From contig JAFSDP010000008.1 in the NCBI GenBank assembly GCA_017436185.1, forward strand, positions 1 through 64,000: a stretch of DNA of 64,000 bases, written 5' to 3'. Origin of the DNA: Alistipes sp. GTDB lineage: Bacteria > Bacteroidota > Bacteroidia > Bacteroidales > Rikenellaceae. Below the pieces are notes generated by a model. The model saw only the letters and a list, made by a program, of their open reading frames with translations, had not been told where the DNA came from and did not search any database. Shown here piece after piece: positions 53,806-62,166 of this stretch (its first letter is position 1; each line of letters starts with the position of its first letter). Both the position numbers and the translations under genes were made by a program.

Positions 53806-55185
53806 ATGGAGTTACCATTTGCTGAATCTTGGCGTATCAAGATGGTGGAGCCGATCCGCAAAAGTACGCGCGAGGAGCGTGAGGCGTGGCTCAAGGCTGC
53901 CCACTACAACGTATTTCAACTGCGTGCCGACCAGGTCTATATCGACTGTCTGACCGACTCGGGTACGGGTGCGATGAGCGACCGCCAATGGGCCGCTATG
54001 ATGATGGGCGACGAGAGCTATGCAGGCTCGTTGTCGTTTTTCCACCTCAAGGAGACCATCACCCGACTGACGGGCTTCGAGTATGTGATTCCGACCCACC
54101 AGGGCCGTGCTGCCGAGAACGTGTTGTTCAGCCACCTGGTCAAGGCGGGCGATGTCGTGCCGGGCAACTCGCACTTCGACACCACGAAGGGCCACATCGA
54201 GAGCCGCAAGGCGATGGCGCTCGATTGCACCATCGACGAGGCGAAGAACACCCAGCTTGAGCACCCCTTCAAGGGCAATGTCGATCCCGAGAAGTTGGAG
54301 CGGGCGCTGGCCGAGCACCACGAGCGTGTCCCCTTTATTATTGTCACCGTGACGAACAACACCGCCGGCGGTCAGCCCGTATCGATGGCCAACCTGAAGG
54401 CCGTGCGTGCCATTGCCGACAAATACGGCAAGCGTGTGGTGTTGGATTCGGCCCGCTTTGCCGAGAATGCCTACTTTATCAAGACCCGTGAGGAGGGTTA
54501 TGCCGACAAGACGATCAAGGAGATTGTTCGTGAAATGTACGCCCTGGCCGATGGTATGACGATGTCGGCCAAGAAGGACGGTATTGTTAATATGGGCGGT
54601 TTCATTGCCACCCGCCACGAGGATTGGTTCGAGGGTGCCAAGCGTTTCTGCATCCCCTTCGAGGGCTACCTCACGTATGGCGGTATGAACGGCCGTGATA
54701 TGGAGGCCCTGGCAATCGGTCTGGACGAGAATACCGAGTTCGACAACCTCGAGACTCGCATCCGTCAGGTGCAGTACCTGGCTGCCCGTCTCGATGAGTT
54801 TGGCATCCCTTATCAGCGTCCCGCAGGTGGTCACGCCATCTTTGTTGATGCCTCGAAGATTCTCACGAACGTACCCAAGGAGGAGTTCCCTGCGCAGACC
54901 CTCACCGTTGAACTCTATTTGGAGGCGGGTGTGCGTGGCTGCGAGATTGGCTACATCTTGGCCGACCGTGACCCCGTAACCCGTGAAAATCGCTTTGGAG
55001 GCCTCGATTTGCTCCGTTTGTGCGTGGCTCGTCGTGTCTATACCAACAACCATATGGATGTGATAGCCGTGGCTCTGAAGAATGTCTTTGACCGTCGTGA
55101 GTCGATCAAGCGCGGTATGAAGATTGTGTGGGAGACCGAGCTGATGCGCCACTTTACCGTCAAGCTGGCTCGTGCCGACGAGTAA
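53806..55185 (+). CDS. tnaA: Tryptophanase
   Basis: PLP-dependent beta-elimination of L-tryptophan to indole, pyruvate and ammonia; cytoplasmic tetramer. At 459 aa the length is normal. The PLP lysine is the second K (residue 257) of MSAKKDGIVNMGG; IPTHQGRAAE and VTNNTAGGQPVS are further cofactor-site motifs. It is tryptophanase rather than tyrosine phenol-lyase because Asp125 stands in HFDTTKGH where the lyase has Thr, and isoleucine stands in the GVRGCEIG segment where the lyase has the substrate-binding Arg381. It is flanked by its own promoter and terminator. No tryptophan permease gene is adjacent. Confidence 0.95.
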   Translation: MELPFAESWRIKMVEPIRKSTREEREAWLKAAHYNVFQLRADQVYIDCLTDSGTGAMSDRQWAAMMMGDESYAGSLSFFHLKETITRLTGFEYVIPTHQGRAAENVLFSHLVKAGDVVPGNSHFDTTKGHIESRKAMALDCTIDEAKNTQLEHPFKGNVDPEKLERALAEHHERVPFIIVTVTNNTAGGQPVSMANLKAVRAIADKYGKRVVLDSARFAENAYFIKTREEGYADKTIKEIVREMYALADGMTMSAKKDGIVNMGGFIATRHEDWFEGAKRFCIPFEGYLTYGGMNGRDMEALAIGLDENTEFDNLETRIRQVQYLAARLDEFGIPYQRPAGGHAIFVDASKILTNVPKEEFPAQTLTVELYLEAGVRGCEIGYILADRDPVTRENRFGGLDLLRLCVARRVYTNNHMDVIAVALKNVFDRRESIKRGMKIVWETELMRHFTVKLARADE

Positions 55186-55202
55186 GGGCTGCGTATAGCG
55201 AC

Positions 55203-55238
55203 AAAAAAACCTGTCTAACTCGGTTAGACAGGTTTTTT
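55203..55238. terminator. Bidirectional terminator after tnaA
   Basis: Near-perfect stem of about 16 bp (aaaaaacctgtctaac / gttagacaggtttttt) with a 3-nt loop. It serves tnaA and the convergent Omp28-like gene. Confidence 0.92.
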
Positions 55239-55258
55239 GTTGTGGTGAGTGAAGAATG

Positions 55259-56428
55259 TTAGTTCTGGTACTCAAAGGCTACCGAGCCGTTCAGAGGAAC
55301 CTTGATAACGTTGTTCACCAGCTGCATCTTGCGGGTGCCAATTACCTCGGGCGAGGTAACGAAGACAATCAGACGGCTGTTTTCGCTCTTGATCTTCTCG
55401 GCCAGCGGAATCTGGAAGTTGTACTCCACCGTCGTACCCTTCGTAATTTTACCCAGGTCGAGACCCGAGTAGTCGTAGGTCGATTGCTTGCTGTCGCAGT
55501 AGCGAACGCAGTTGTTGTGGATAAAGTCCTTCCAGTCACCCGGAGCACCTGCATTCGTCTGCGTACCCTTGATGCCATCCTCGATGACCCAGGCACCGAT
55601 GCGGTACTCGCCCTCCTCGGCAGCCTTCACGGCAGCCGTCAGCGATACGGTGCGGGTTGCAGCGTCATAGACCGACGCAGCCGAGATACCCACCTTGGCC
55701 TTCGTACGGTTGAGCTGGGCAGTCAGGATGTTTACGTTGTAATCCACGCTGTTGTACTGCTGCGAATTGACATTCAAGTCGAAGTTCAGGGTGGGGTAGC
55801 CCGTAATGCCGGTCTGGTTGGCCAGCGCGCTACCTGCTGCGCCCAAATAAGCGGGGTCGCTACTATTAAAGCTGTGAACAGCCACAAATACGCTGTTGTT
55901 CTTCACCTCCTCCTTGGGCAGCATATCGCTCAGCATATTGATCATATAGGGACAATACTTGCAACCCGTACCCGTGAACTGAATCATCAGCACACGACGC
56001 TTGAAGTTCAGATTGTCCTTGTTGGGATCATCGGGGGTATTCGGGTTGTCGCCGCCACCGCCCTGTGCCTTTACGGCCTTAATCTCGATGGTCTCGCTGT
56101 TCTTGCCACTGTACGAAGCCCAGAACTTGTAGGTACCCTCGGCCGTCGTGGTGAACTTACCATCGGTGAGCGTTACCTTCTTGTTGTCGCCATCGTAGAG
56201 CGTATAGCCCGTCGAAACGACATCGTTGCCCAACTTTACGGTCAGCGTAGCGGCATCCTTTCCATCGGCCGTAATCTGCGACTTATCGCTCGAAAGCACC
56301 AACTTGGCCTCGGGCTTCGGGGTCGGGGGTGTGGGCGTAGGCTCGTCGTCACCGCCGCCACCACCGCACGAAACGGTCAGCAGGGCAGCTGCGAGGCCCA
56401 TCATCACATATTTCCAACTTTTCATCAT
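55259..56428 (-). CDS. Omp28-like thioredoxin-fold lipoprotein
   Basis: A 389-aa lipoprotein (lipobox LLTVSC, C21), followed by a Gly/Pro/Asp linker. It has an Ig-like domain (about 40-120: LVLSSDKSQITADGKDAATL), a second P/D/N-rich linker, and an Omp28-type domain from ~145 with a redox motif (MIQFTGTGCKYCPYMINML) and GITGYPTLNFD (cis-proline of the thioredoxin fold). Omp28 relatives are surface lipoproteins of Bacteroidetes; a thiol-disulfide or binding role is likely but not proven. It is the last gene of the minus-strand cassette; its terminator is shared with tnaA. Confidence 0.87.
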   Translation of the reverse strand: MMKSWKYVMMGLAAALLTVSCGGGGGDDEPTPTPPTPKPEAKLVLSSDKSQITADGKDAATLTVKLGNDVVSTGYTLYDGDNKKVTLTDGKFTTTAEGTYKFWASYSGKNSETIEIKAVKAQGGGGDNPNTPDDPNKDNLNFKRRVLMIQFTGTGCKYCPYMINMLSDMLPKEEVKNNSVFVAVHSFNSSDPAYLGAAGSALANQTGITGYPTLNFDLNVNSQQYNSVDYNVNILTAQLNRTKAKVGISAASVYDAATRTVSLTAAVKAAEEGEYRIGAWVIEDGIKGTQTNAGAPGDWKDFIHNNCVRYCDSKQSTYDYSGLDLGKITKGTTVEYNFQIPLAEKIKSENSRLIVFVTSPEVIGTRKMQLVNNVIKVPLNGSVAFEYQN

Positions 56429-56449
56429 TGTTGTTTGGTTATTAGATTA

Positions 56450-58036
56450 TTAGAATGAAGTAGTCAGCATAAAGTTTACACCCGTGTAGGCAGGCGAGTA
56501 GCGACATACACCACCCGAGCAGATGTAACCGGCACGGTTGCGACCGTAGCTCAACTGCAAGCGGGTGCGGTTCTTTGACCAGCTCACACCACCGTTGTAG
56601 TAGTTGGTATCGGTCTCGCCCAGGTTGTACATATCGCTGAAGTAGAAGCTCCACATCGGGGCGAAGCTATACTCCACCAAACCGGCAACCCAGTCGCCCT
56701 CGTAGTCGTCCGAGAGCAGATACTGCGCCTCGACACGCAACGAATGTTTGCGGTTGAACTTGTAGGTTACATCGCCCACAAAGATGTTTGAAACGTAGGT
56801 CTCGTCCTCCCAACCGTGGCCATCGTTCCACTCCTGACGCGAGAAGAGGAAGGTGGTCTTGAGCTTCTTGCTCCACTGACGCTCCACGTCGAAGTTCAAA
56901 TCCTGCCACAAGAGGTTACGATCCCCCGTTGCTGTCTGATTCTCGTTGAGCGTGTAGTAGGTCGAGTAGTTGAGGTGGAAGTTCCAATAGCGGTAGCGGC
57001 TCTCGGTGCTGCGCAGCGAGTAGGCCAGATCGACCTGACCACCCAGCTCACCCTCAACCGACACCTGATAGGGGTTGAGGTTGGCCAACATATAGGTATA
57101 TTGGCGGGTGAGGGCGGGCAGATAGTTGAGCGTATTGTTCACACCCATATTATAGATAGAGATGTGCGTGCCCATATGCTCCAGGCGGCGGAACGTACCC
57201 ATTGCGCTGAAGTTGCCGTGGCTGTAGCCAATCTCACCCAAGAGGGCCGAACCCTTCTCGGCCGACATGGCGCTGCTGTTGATCATATCTTTGCCCTTGG
57301 CGGCATACTCACCACGCAGGGTGAAGCCCTTGTAGCCAAAGTTCAGACGGCCCGAGTAGAGCTGTACGTTCTTCTCCTGGCCCATCTCCTTCAGCAGCTC
57401 GTCGAGCATCGGATCCTCATCGAGGCTCTCCAGACGGTTTACGAAGCTACCCTCTACCGAGAGCAGCGTCTCCTCCATACGGAACATATCGGCCAGCGAG
57501 AGGCTCAAATCGGCACCCATCACCCACGTATCCGAGTACTTGGTGTTGAGACGCTGACGACCACCCAGGGCCTTGATCTGTGCCCATTTGCCCAGACGAC
57601 CCACGATGCGACCACCCTCGATCGAGTTGTTGATACCCAGCTGACGATCCTCGTACGAGCGGAAGATGAGTCCGTTACCGAATTGGTCATAGACATCACC
57701 CACCAAAACCTCGTAGTTCTTGTCGGCCCACTGGATATACTTCGAGAGGAAGAATTTGCAGTCGCCATAGCCCAAATCGGTGTAACCGAGCTGTACGGGC
57801 AGGAAGGCATTGCCCTGCACGCCAACCGAAAAACGGCCCAGCGTGTAGTCTAATTTGAGGAAGTTGTGCGAACCGAACTCCTCGGTAGGCTCCTCGCCAA
57901 TCTTCGAGTCATCGACGTAGTAGATCGAGTTCGACTCCAAGCTGGCAGCCAACTGACCACGCTTGCCGATGCGAATTTGTGCCGTAGCGGGCGAGAGCAG
58001 CATCAATGCCGCAATGGCTAAAATAATGCGTTTCAT
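56450..58036 (-). CDS. DUF6029-like outer-membrane protein
   Basis: A 528-aa protein with signal peptide MKRIILAIAALMLLSPATAQ. The body is rich in alternating aromatic and polar residues, as in an outer-membrane beta-barrel (for example FSVGVQGNAFLPVQLGYTDL; TRLQLSYGRNRAGYICSG), and ends in an aromatic residue (LTTSF). It resembles the DUF6029 family, which in Bacteroidales is encoded beside TlpA-like and Omp28-like proteins, as here. Function unknown. It lies 21 nt before the Omp28-like gene and 5 nt after the TlpA-like gene. Confidence 0.78.
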   Translation of the reverse strand: MKRIILAIAALMLLSPATAQIRIGKRGQLAASLESNSIYYVDDSKIGEEPTEEFGSHNFLKLDYTLGRFSVGVQGNAFLPVQLGYTDLGYGDCKFFLSKYIQWADKNYEVLVGDVYDQFGNGLIFRSYEDRQLGINNSIEGGRIVGRLGKWAQIKALGGRQRLNTKYSDTWVMGADLSLSLADMFRMEETLLSVEGSFVNRLESLDEDPMLDELLKEMGQEKNVQLYSGRLNFGYKGFTLRGEYAAKGKDMINSSAMSAEKGSALLGEIGYSHGNFSAMGTFRRLEHMGTHISIYNMGVNNTLNYLPALTRQYTYMLANLNPYQVSVEGELGGQVDLAYSLRSTESRYRYWNFHLNYSTYYTLNENQTATGDRNLLWQDLNFDVERQWSKKLKTTFLFSRQEWNDGHGWEDETYVSNIFVGDVTYKFNRKHSLRVEAQYLLSDDYEGDWVAGLVEYSFAPMWSFYFSDMYNLGETDTNYYNGGVSWSKNRTRLQLSYGRNRAGYICSGGVCRYSPAYTGVNFMLTTSF

Positions 58037-58041
58037 CGCCT

Positions 58042-58533
58042 TTACTTTTTCTTGTTTTTGAGTTTGAGAATCTTCTCGAAGAGGGCCTCCTCGCTACCGG
58101 GCGTGTAACCCGAGTGCGATGCGACGATGTGGCCGTTGGCATCCACCACAAACGATTGGGGCGTGAGCGATACGTTCATCGCACGCTTCAGCGTCTGGTT
58201 CTCGTCGAACAGGCAGATGAACTCCCAGCCACGGGCCTTCGAGATGGCCTTGGCACTGGCCTTGAGGCGTGCGTCGTCGGTCGAGACGGCGATAACCACA
58301 AAGTCGGCCTCCTCTCGCCACTCCTCCAGAGCGTCGTTGATGGCGTTCAGCTCCTGAATACAGGGCTTGCAGGCAATTGACCAGTAGGCGATGATGGCGG
58401 GCTTACCCTGGGCCACCTCACGCACCGAAATCATTTTACCCTCGGCATTCTCCACCATTACGTCGGGGAGTTGCTGTGCCGAAACGGCGGTCACGGCCAA
58501 GAGGGCACACAACAGACTCAAAAGTTTCTTCAT
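58042..58533 (-). CDS. TlpA-like thioredoxin-fold exported protein
   Basis: A 163-aa protein with a signal peptide (MKKLLSLLCALLAVTAVSA). Thioredoxin-like AlkP/TlpA domain: IAYWSIACKPCIQELN, with the active site CKPC; VVIAVSTDD and LTPQSFVVDANG (cis-Pro). It probably acts as a periplasmic disulfide reductase, perhaps serving its cassette partners, which include the CxxC protein Omp28. The C-terminus is lysine-rich (LKLKNKKK). Confidence 0.92.
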   Translation of the reverse strand: MKKLLSLLCALLAVTAVSAQQLPDVMVENAEGKMISVREVAQGKPAIIAYWSIACKPCIQELNAINDALEEWREEADFVVIAVSTDDARLKASAKAISKARGWEFICLFDENQTLKRAMNVSLTPQSFVVDANGHIVASHSGYTPGSEEALFEKILKLKNKKK

Positions 58534-58574
58534 AATTTCTAAATGCTGTGGATACTTCTATCCTGATAATATAA

Positions 58575-58616
58575 CCGCAAGGAGGAGTCCCCGTCGTGGG
58601 AACTCCTCGATTGCGG
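58575..58616. other. Strong hairpin between the large lipoprotein and TlpA genes
   Basis: Pairs ccgcaa/ttgcgg at the base, then gaggagt/actcctc and a short ccc/ggg, around a small loop. No T run follows on the minus strand, so it may be a partial terminator, an mRNA processing or stabilising structure that sets different expression of upstream and downstream genes. Confidence 0.6.
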
Positions 58617-58629
58617 TCTGAATGTGCAA

Positions 58630-61461
58630 TTATTTGCGGACCTTAGCGTTCTGCTTCTCGGCCATCTTCTTCAGGTTGGCGTCGATCTGCTCGGTCGTGA
58701 ACTGCTTGGCGTTGAGCTTCTTGAACTCCACCTTCTTGGTGTTGCCCTTCAGCGGCGTCAGGCTCTTCGACATCTCCTTCACGGGAGCGTAGATAGCACC
58801 GTTGGCCGACTTGGTCTGCTGGAATGCCTTGTTAGTGGCAGCAGCAGCGGCAGCACGGCGAACCGAAGCGGTATCGACAGCCTGGCCCGTCACCTCACCC
58901 GACTTGCGGGTCAGCACTACGTCGCCGAAGTTCTGGGTCCCGAAGAAGCCCAGCTGTCCGTACGAATCGTAAACAACGTTGGGGTAGTAGGTCGTACCCT
59001 CGTAGTCGAAGGCCTTGATGGTGATGGTGTTGCCATCCTCCGAAACCTCAACGGGAATGTTGTTCCACTTCGTTACGTCGTCGTTGTTGGCGGGATCCAC
59101 CGGCATATAGAGGGCCGTGCTGGTCTCGGCGTTGGCAGCTACCAGGTAGTAAGGCGAACCGCTCGTCCAGGTGGTCAGCGGAGCTACACGGTTGATGTTC
59201 ACGGGAATGAACAGCGAGCCGTCCTGGGCAACCTGCAGGAACCACTTCGGACCGAAGTCGTAGAACATTACATCCACGGTCGACGAGTTGTAACCCGACG
59301 TATCAACGAACAGATCCCAAGGTCTTGCGTGACGAAGAGCCGAGTAAGCAGGCGAGTAGCTGCTGATGTCGAAGCCCCAACCGGTGCAGAGGATGCGGTT
59401 CTGACCACGCGTCTTGGCGTTGAAGTGAGCAGCCTGCTCCTCGAACTGAGCGTAGTACACGTCGGTCTCGGCCTTCGATACGCCGTTCTCCTCGTAAATC
59501 TGGTAAACGTCGTCGGTCAACTCGGGATAGGTTACATCGCCGATGATTACATCGCACGTACCCTCCTGGGCATCTACCCACGAGTACGAACCGGTCTGCC
59601 AATCATACTTCTGCTTCTTCACGGTAGCCGTAGCGGTCCACGTACCAGCGAGCGAAGTGAAGTAATCCGACTCAATGCGCTCGGCATCGGGCACACTGCC
59701 CGACCAAGCGTCGGCCCAACCCAGACCATCCTCCGAATCGGGATTGCTCGGACGACCCTCCTGGTTCCAGCCCATTACGGCCAGACGGGTCTGAGCCTCC
59801 TCGCGCGAGTCGAACTCTACCAACAGACCCTCGGCCGAGTTGATAGCCTCAACCTCGTCATACGAGAAGTCGGCATAGCCCTTGTTGTTCGAAACAATTT
59901 CGCTGTAGCTCGAGTAGGACAACTCCTGGTTGAACTCACGCACGTAGTTGGCAGCATAGCTGGCCTCTACAACGGGGATATCCGAAACGTTCTTCACGTT
60001 GAAGCGAGCCGAGAAAGCCGAAGTGGGCTCCAGAGCGGTAACCTCCAATACGGGAGCCTCCATCGTGTAGTCGGGCATCTGGAAGGTGATCTGAGCGAAG
60101 CTCTGAGCCGAAGGATCGGCCTGGAGTACGTTCTCGCCATACATCTCGTCGTAAACCTCCTCGCCGTCCATAGCCACAGCGAAGGCGTGATATACGTTGC
60201 CCGGGTTGATCTCCCAGAAGAACTCCGAGAGAGGAATCTGCATCGGGGTGGTGCCGGGAACCGAGTAGGTACCAACAACCATCGAAGCGAAGTACGAGGT
60301 TACGAACCACTGCATATACTCCTCGTTGCCATCCAGATAGGTGTCCAGAATCTGCTGATAGGTAGCGTGATCCATCAAGCAGAGGGTGTACATGAAGGGA
60401 GCGTTGTTCTCGTCGGGAATGAAATTAACCACAGCGTTGTGCGGGGTCAGGTCGGCAGCCTGGATCGAAACCTTACCTGCGTAGGGCTTCGGCTGCTCCG
60501 TTACGGTCAGGATGCGCTTGTGCCAAGCACCCTCGTCCCAGTAACCCTCCTGGTCGGGGAACTCGGGGGTCTCACCCCACGACCAAGCCATAACGGCGTC
60601 GCTCCAGCTCATCATATCGAAGGGGAATACGTAGTAACCCTCGCCCCAGCCATAGGCGTGCTCGCCCAGACCGGCCTCCGACATAATCAGGTAAAGCGGC
60701 TCACCGGGAGCAACGAAGTCCCAGTAGTAGTTGGCCTCGCCCGTCCACTCGTCGTAGATCAGCTCGCCATTGGCGTCGCGTACCCAACGGGTGTTGTTGT
60801 CGATGTGCATCGTCGTGTCACGACGCAGGATGTAGCCGGGATAAACATTGTCGTTCAGTTCCAGGAAGCTCACGTCGGCGCTGGCACCAAACCAGGTGTT
60901 GCCCTTAATCTTCGAGTTGTACATGGCGATGTTCGTCAGACCCCACTTAACCACCTTGTTCTGGGCGGCCACCGAGGCGGGGAAGCGAACGTGAACGTCC
61001 ATACCCTCACTGCTAGTGCGCAGGATGGTTACATCGTCGGTAAAGTCGAGGGTCGTTACGGGAACCTCGATTACCTCCTTGTAGAAGTCGGTACTTGCGC
61101 CATCGTAGCTGGCAACCTTACCTGCTACATAAACAACATAGTCCGAAAGGGCCACGTCCTGGCCATTGTCCAACGTTACATTGAAGGTCGAGAAGGTGGC
61201 GGGAGCCGTCACTACCGTACCCTCCTTGAAAACGACGGCAGCGTCGGGAGCCACCTCGTCTGCGGGCAGAGCCAAATAGGCATACTCGCCGATAACATCG
61301 CTCGTTACGGTTACCTTGGCCGAGTTGTAGCCGGTAGCCTCACCCACGGCAGTCAGCACGGGGAACTGCGAACGCGTGTCATCCTTCGAGCAACCCGTGA
61401 TACCTGCGCCCATAGCAATGATGGTGCAGAGCATCAGTAAGTTACGTAAAAAATAACGCAT
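58630..61461 (-). CDS. Very large lipoprotein of unknown function
   Basis: A 943-aa lipoprotein (lipobox GITGC, C24, then SKDD). Several Ig/fibronectin-like beta-domains are suggested by repeated patterns such as LTAVGEATGYNSAKVTVTSD and VSIQAADLTPHNAVVNFIPD. The C-terminal ~90 residues are low-complexity and basic (an alanine run near RRAAAAAATNK, then lysine-rich helices), possibly a surface or cell-envelope tether. Aromatic and acidic residues are abundant, cysteines few. No catalytic motif was recognised. It is the first gene of the cassette; no good promoter match was seen just upstream (a weak atatattg at about 61505). Confidence 0.75.
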   Translation of the reverse strand: MRYFLRNLLMLCTIIAMGAGITGCSKDDTRSQFPVLTAVGEATGYNSAKVTVTSDVIGEYAYLALPADEVAPDAAVVFKEGTVVTAPATFSTFNVTLDNGQDVALSDYVVYVAGKVASYDGASTDFYKEVIEVPVTTLDFTDDVTILRTSSEGMDVHVRFPASVAAQNKVVKWGLTNIAMYNSKIKGNTWFGASADVSFLELNDNVYPGYILRRDTTMHIDNNTRWVRDANGELIYDEWTGEANYYWDFVAPGEPLYLIMSEAGLGEHAYGWGEGYYVFPFDMMSWSDAVMAWSWGETPEFPDQEGYWDEGAWHKRILTVTEQPKPYAGKVSIQAADLTPHNAVVNFIPDENNAPFMYTLCLMDHATYQQILDTYLDGNEEYMQWFVTSYFASMVVGTYSVPGTTPMQIPLSEFFWEINPGNVYHAFAVAMDGEEVYDEMYGENVLQADPSAQSFAQITFQMPDYTMEAPVLEVTALEPTSAFSARFNVKNVSDIPVVEASYAANYVREFNQELSYSSYSEIVSNNKGYADFSYDEVEAINSAEGLLVEFDSREEAQTRLAVMGWNQEGRPSNPDSEDGLGWADAWSGSVPDAERIESDYFTSLAGTWTATATVKKQKYDWQTGSYSWVDAQEGTCDVIIGDVTYPELTDDVYQIYEENGVSKAETDVYYAQFEEQAAHFNAKTRGQNRILCTGWGFDISSYSPAYSALRHARPWDLFVDTSGYNSSTVDVMFYDFGPKWFLQVAQDGSLFIPVNINRVAPLTTWTSGSPYYLVAANAETSTALYMPVDPANNDDVTKWNNIPVEVSEDGNTITIKAFDYEGTTYYPNVVYDSYGQLGFFGTQNFGDVVLTRKSGEVTGQAVDTASVRRAAAAAATNKAFQQTKSANGAIYAPVKEMSKSLTPLKGNTKKVEFKKLNAKQFTTEQIDANLKKMAEKQNAKVRK

Positions 61462-61693
61462 AAAATAATAAATTAAGTGAAAATTTAGGTGTCAAATTCG
61501 GGTGCAATATATGAAGAATTTTTAATAAAGTCTTCAAAATGAGCCTAAAAATTTCAACATTTGACCAACAACTTTGGCCTTAAAGCGAACAAATTGGTAC
61601 GAAAACCCCTATAGGGAGCGCCTGAATGGGCTATTTTTTGTTCTTTTGGGTGCGTCGAAGTTTCAAAGTGTAACTCGAGGCGTTGCACGAAGC

Positions 61694-61727
61694 AAAAAAG
61701 AGCGGCTGTCACGATTGACAACCGCCC
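61694..61727 (-). terminator. Terminator of the first tRNA gene
   Basis: Stem gcggctgtc / gacaaccgc (with one G-T pair) followed on the minus strand by a T run (aaaaaag on plus). Confidence 0.75.
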
Positions 61728-61736
61728 TCAAACCGG

Positions 61737-61810
61737 TGGGCCCAGAGGGGCATGATCCCACGACCTTCGGATTATGAGTCCGCTGCTCTGACCAACTGAG
61801 CTATGGGCCC
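61737..61810 (-). tRNA. tRNA with anticodon CAU (Met or lysidine-type Ile), unusual T arm
   Basis: Seven-bp acceptor stem (GGGCCCA / TGGGCCC), D arm GCTC...GAGC, and anticodon loop CTCATAA with CAT at 61774-61776. The anticodon stem has a G-A mismatch at its outer pair. The T arm has a T-T mismatch and its loop reads ATCATGC instead of the canonical TTCxAxx. CAU tRNAs are Met or Ile2; the two cannot be told apart by eye. CCA is not encoded. A promoter precedes it and a terminator follows. Confidence 0.8.
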
Positions 61811-61827
61811 GCTGCTTGTTAGCGGTG

Positions 61828-61835
61828 CAAAGATA
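61828..61835 (-). promoter_or_regulatory. -7 element for the first tRNA gene
   Basis: TATCTTTG on the minus strand, 18 nt before the 5' end of the tRNA. The upstream side is an AT-rich repeat, so the -33 box is unclear. Confidence 0.55.
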
Positions 61836-61837
61836 AT

Positions 61838-61873
61838 GAAAATTCAAAATTTAGAATTCAAAATTCAAAATTA
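61838..61873. repeat. AT-rich direct repeat (aattcaaaat units)
   Basis: Three to four imperfect copies of a ten-base unit aattcaaaat lie between the two tRNA genes. Similar wording (attttgaatttt) appears at 12400-12428 in the other gene-free stretch. Confidence 0.6.
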
Positions 61874-61923
61874 TTTTTTCAAAGGTGCAACCGATAACAC
61901 AAATGCGATAACCTGTAAACAAA

Positions 61924-61952
61924 AAAGCGGCAACCGATTGGTTGCCGCTTTG
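61924..61952 (-). terminator. Terminator of the second tRNA gene
   Basis: Stem aaagcggcaacc / ggttgccgcttt with a 4-nt loop and, on the minus strand, a following T run. Confidence 0.85.
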
Positions 61953-62026
61953 TAGCGAGAGAGAGACTTGAACTCTCGACCTTCGGATTATGAATCCGAC
62001 GCTCTAACCAGCTGAGCTATCTCGCC
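61953..62026 (-). tRNA. tRNA with anticodon CAU (Met or lysidine-type Ile)
   Basis: Acceptor stem GGCGAGA / TCTCGCT (G-T first pair), D arm GCTC...GAGC, anticodon loop TTCATAA with CAT at 61990-61992, T arm GAGAG-TTCAAGT-CTCTC with the canonical loop. Discriminator A, CCA not encoded. It is a normal elongator-type structure and lies in the same orientation as the other CAU tRNA, with a separate promoter. Confidence 0.9.
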
Positions 62027-62044
62027 ATGCTTTGAAAGCGAGTG

Positions 62045-62075
62045 CAAAGATAAGTCAAAAAATGATTTGTGCAAA
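62045..62075 (-). promoter_or_regulatory. Promoter of the second tRNA gene
   Basis: On the minus strand TTTTG (62072-62075 region), 19 nt, TATCTTTG (62045-62052), 18 nt before the tRNA 5' end. Confidence 0.68.
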
Positions 62076-62166
62076 ATGTTTCGGCGAAAAATTGCGCATT
62101 ATTTTTCCTTCGCTCTCTCTTCGGCACTGATTTTGACGGCTATAGCCCGCAAATAATTTTTTTGAG

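Noticed and set aside
53806..55185. Tyrosine phenol-lyase as an alternative for the tnaA product
   Set aside because: The two residues that separate the enzymes are tryptophanase-like: Asp in HFDTTKGH and Ile in GVRGCEIG, where the lyase has Thr and Arg.
58624..61440. 938-codon plus-strand frame opposite the large lipoprotein
   Set aside because: The minus-strand protein has a clear lipoprotein signal and Bacteroidetes-like composition; the plus frame is a shadow without recognisable features.
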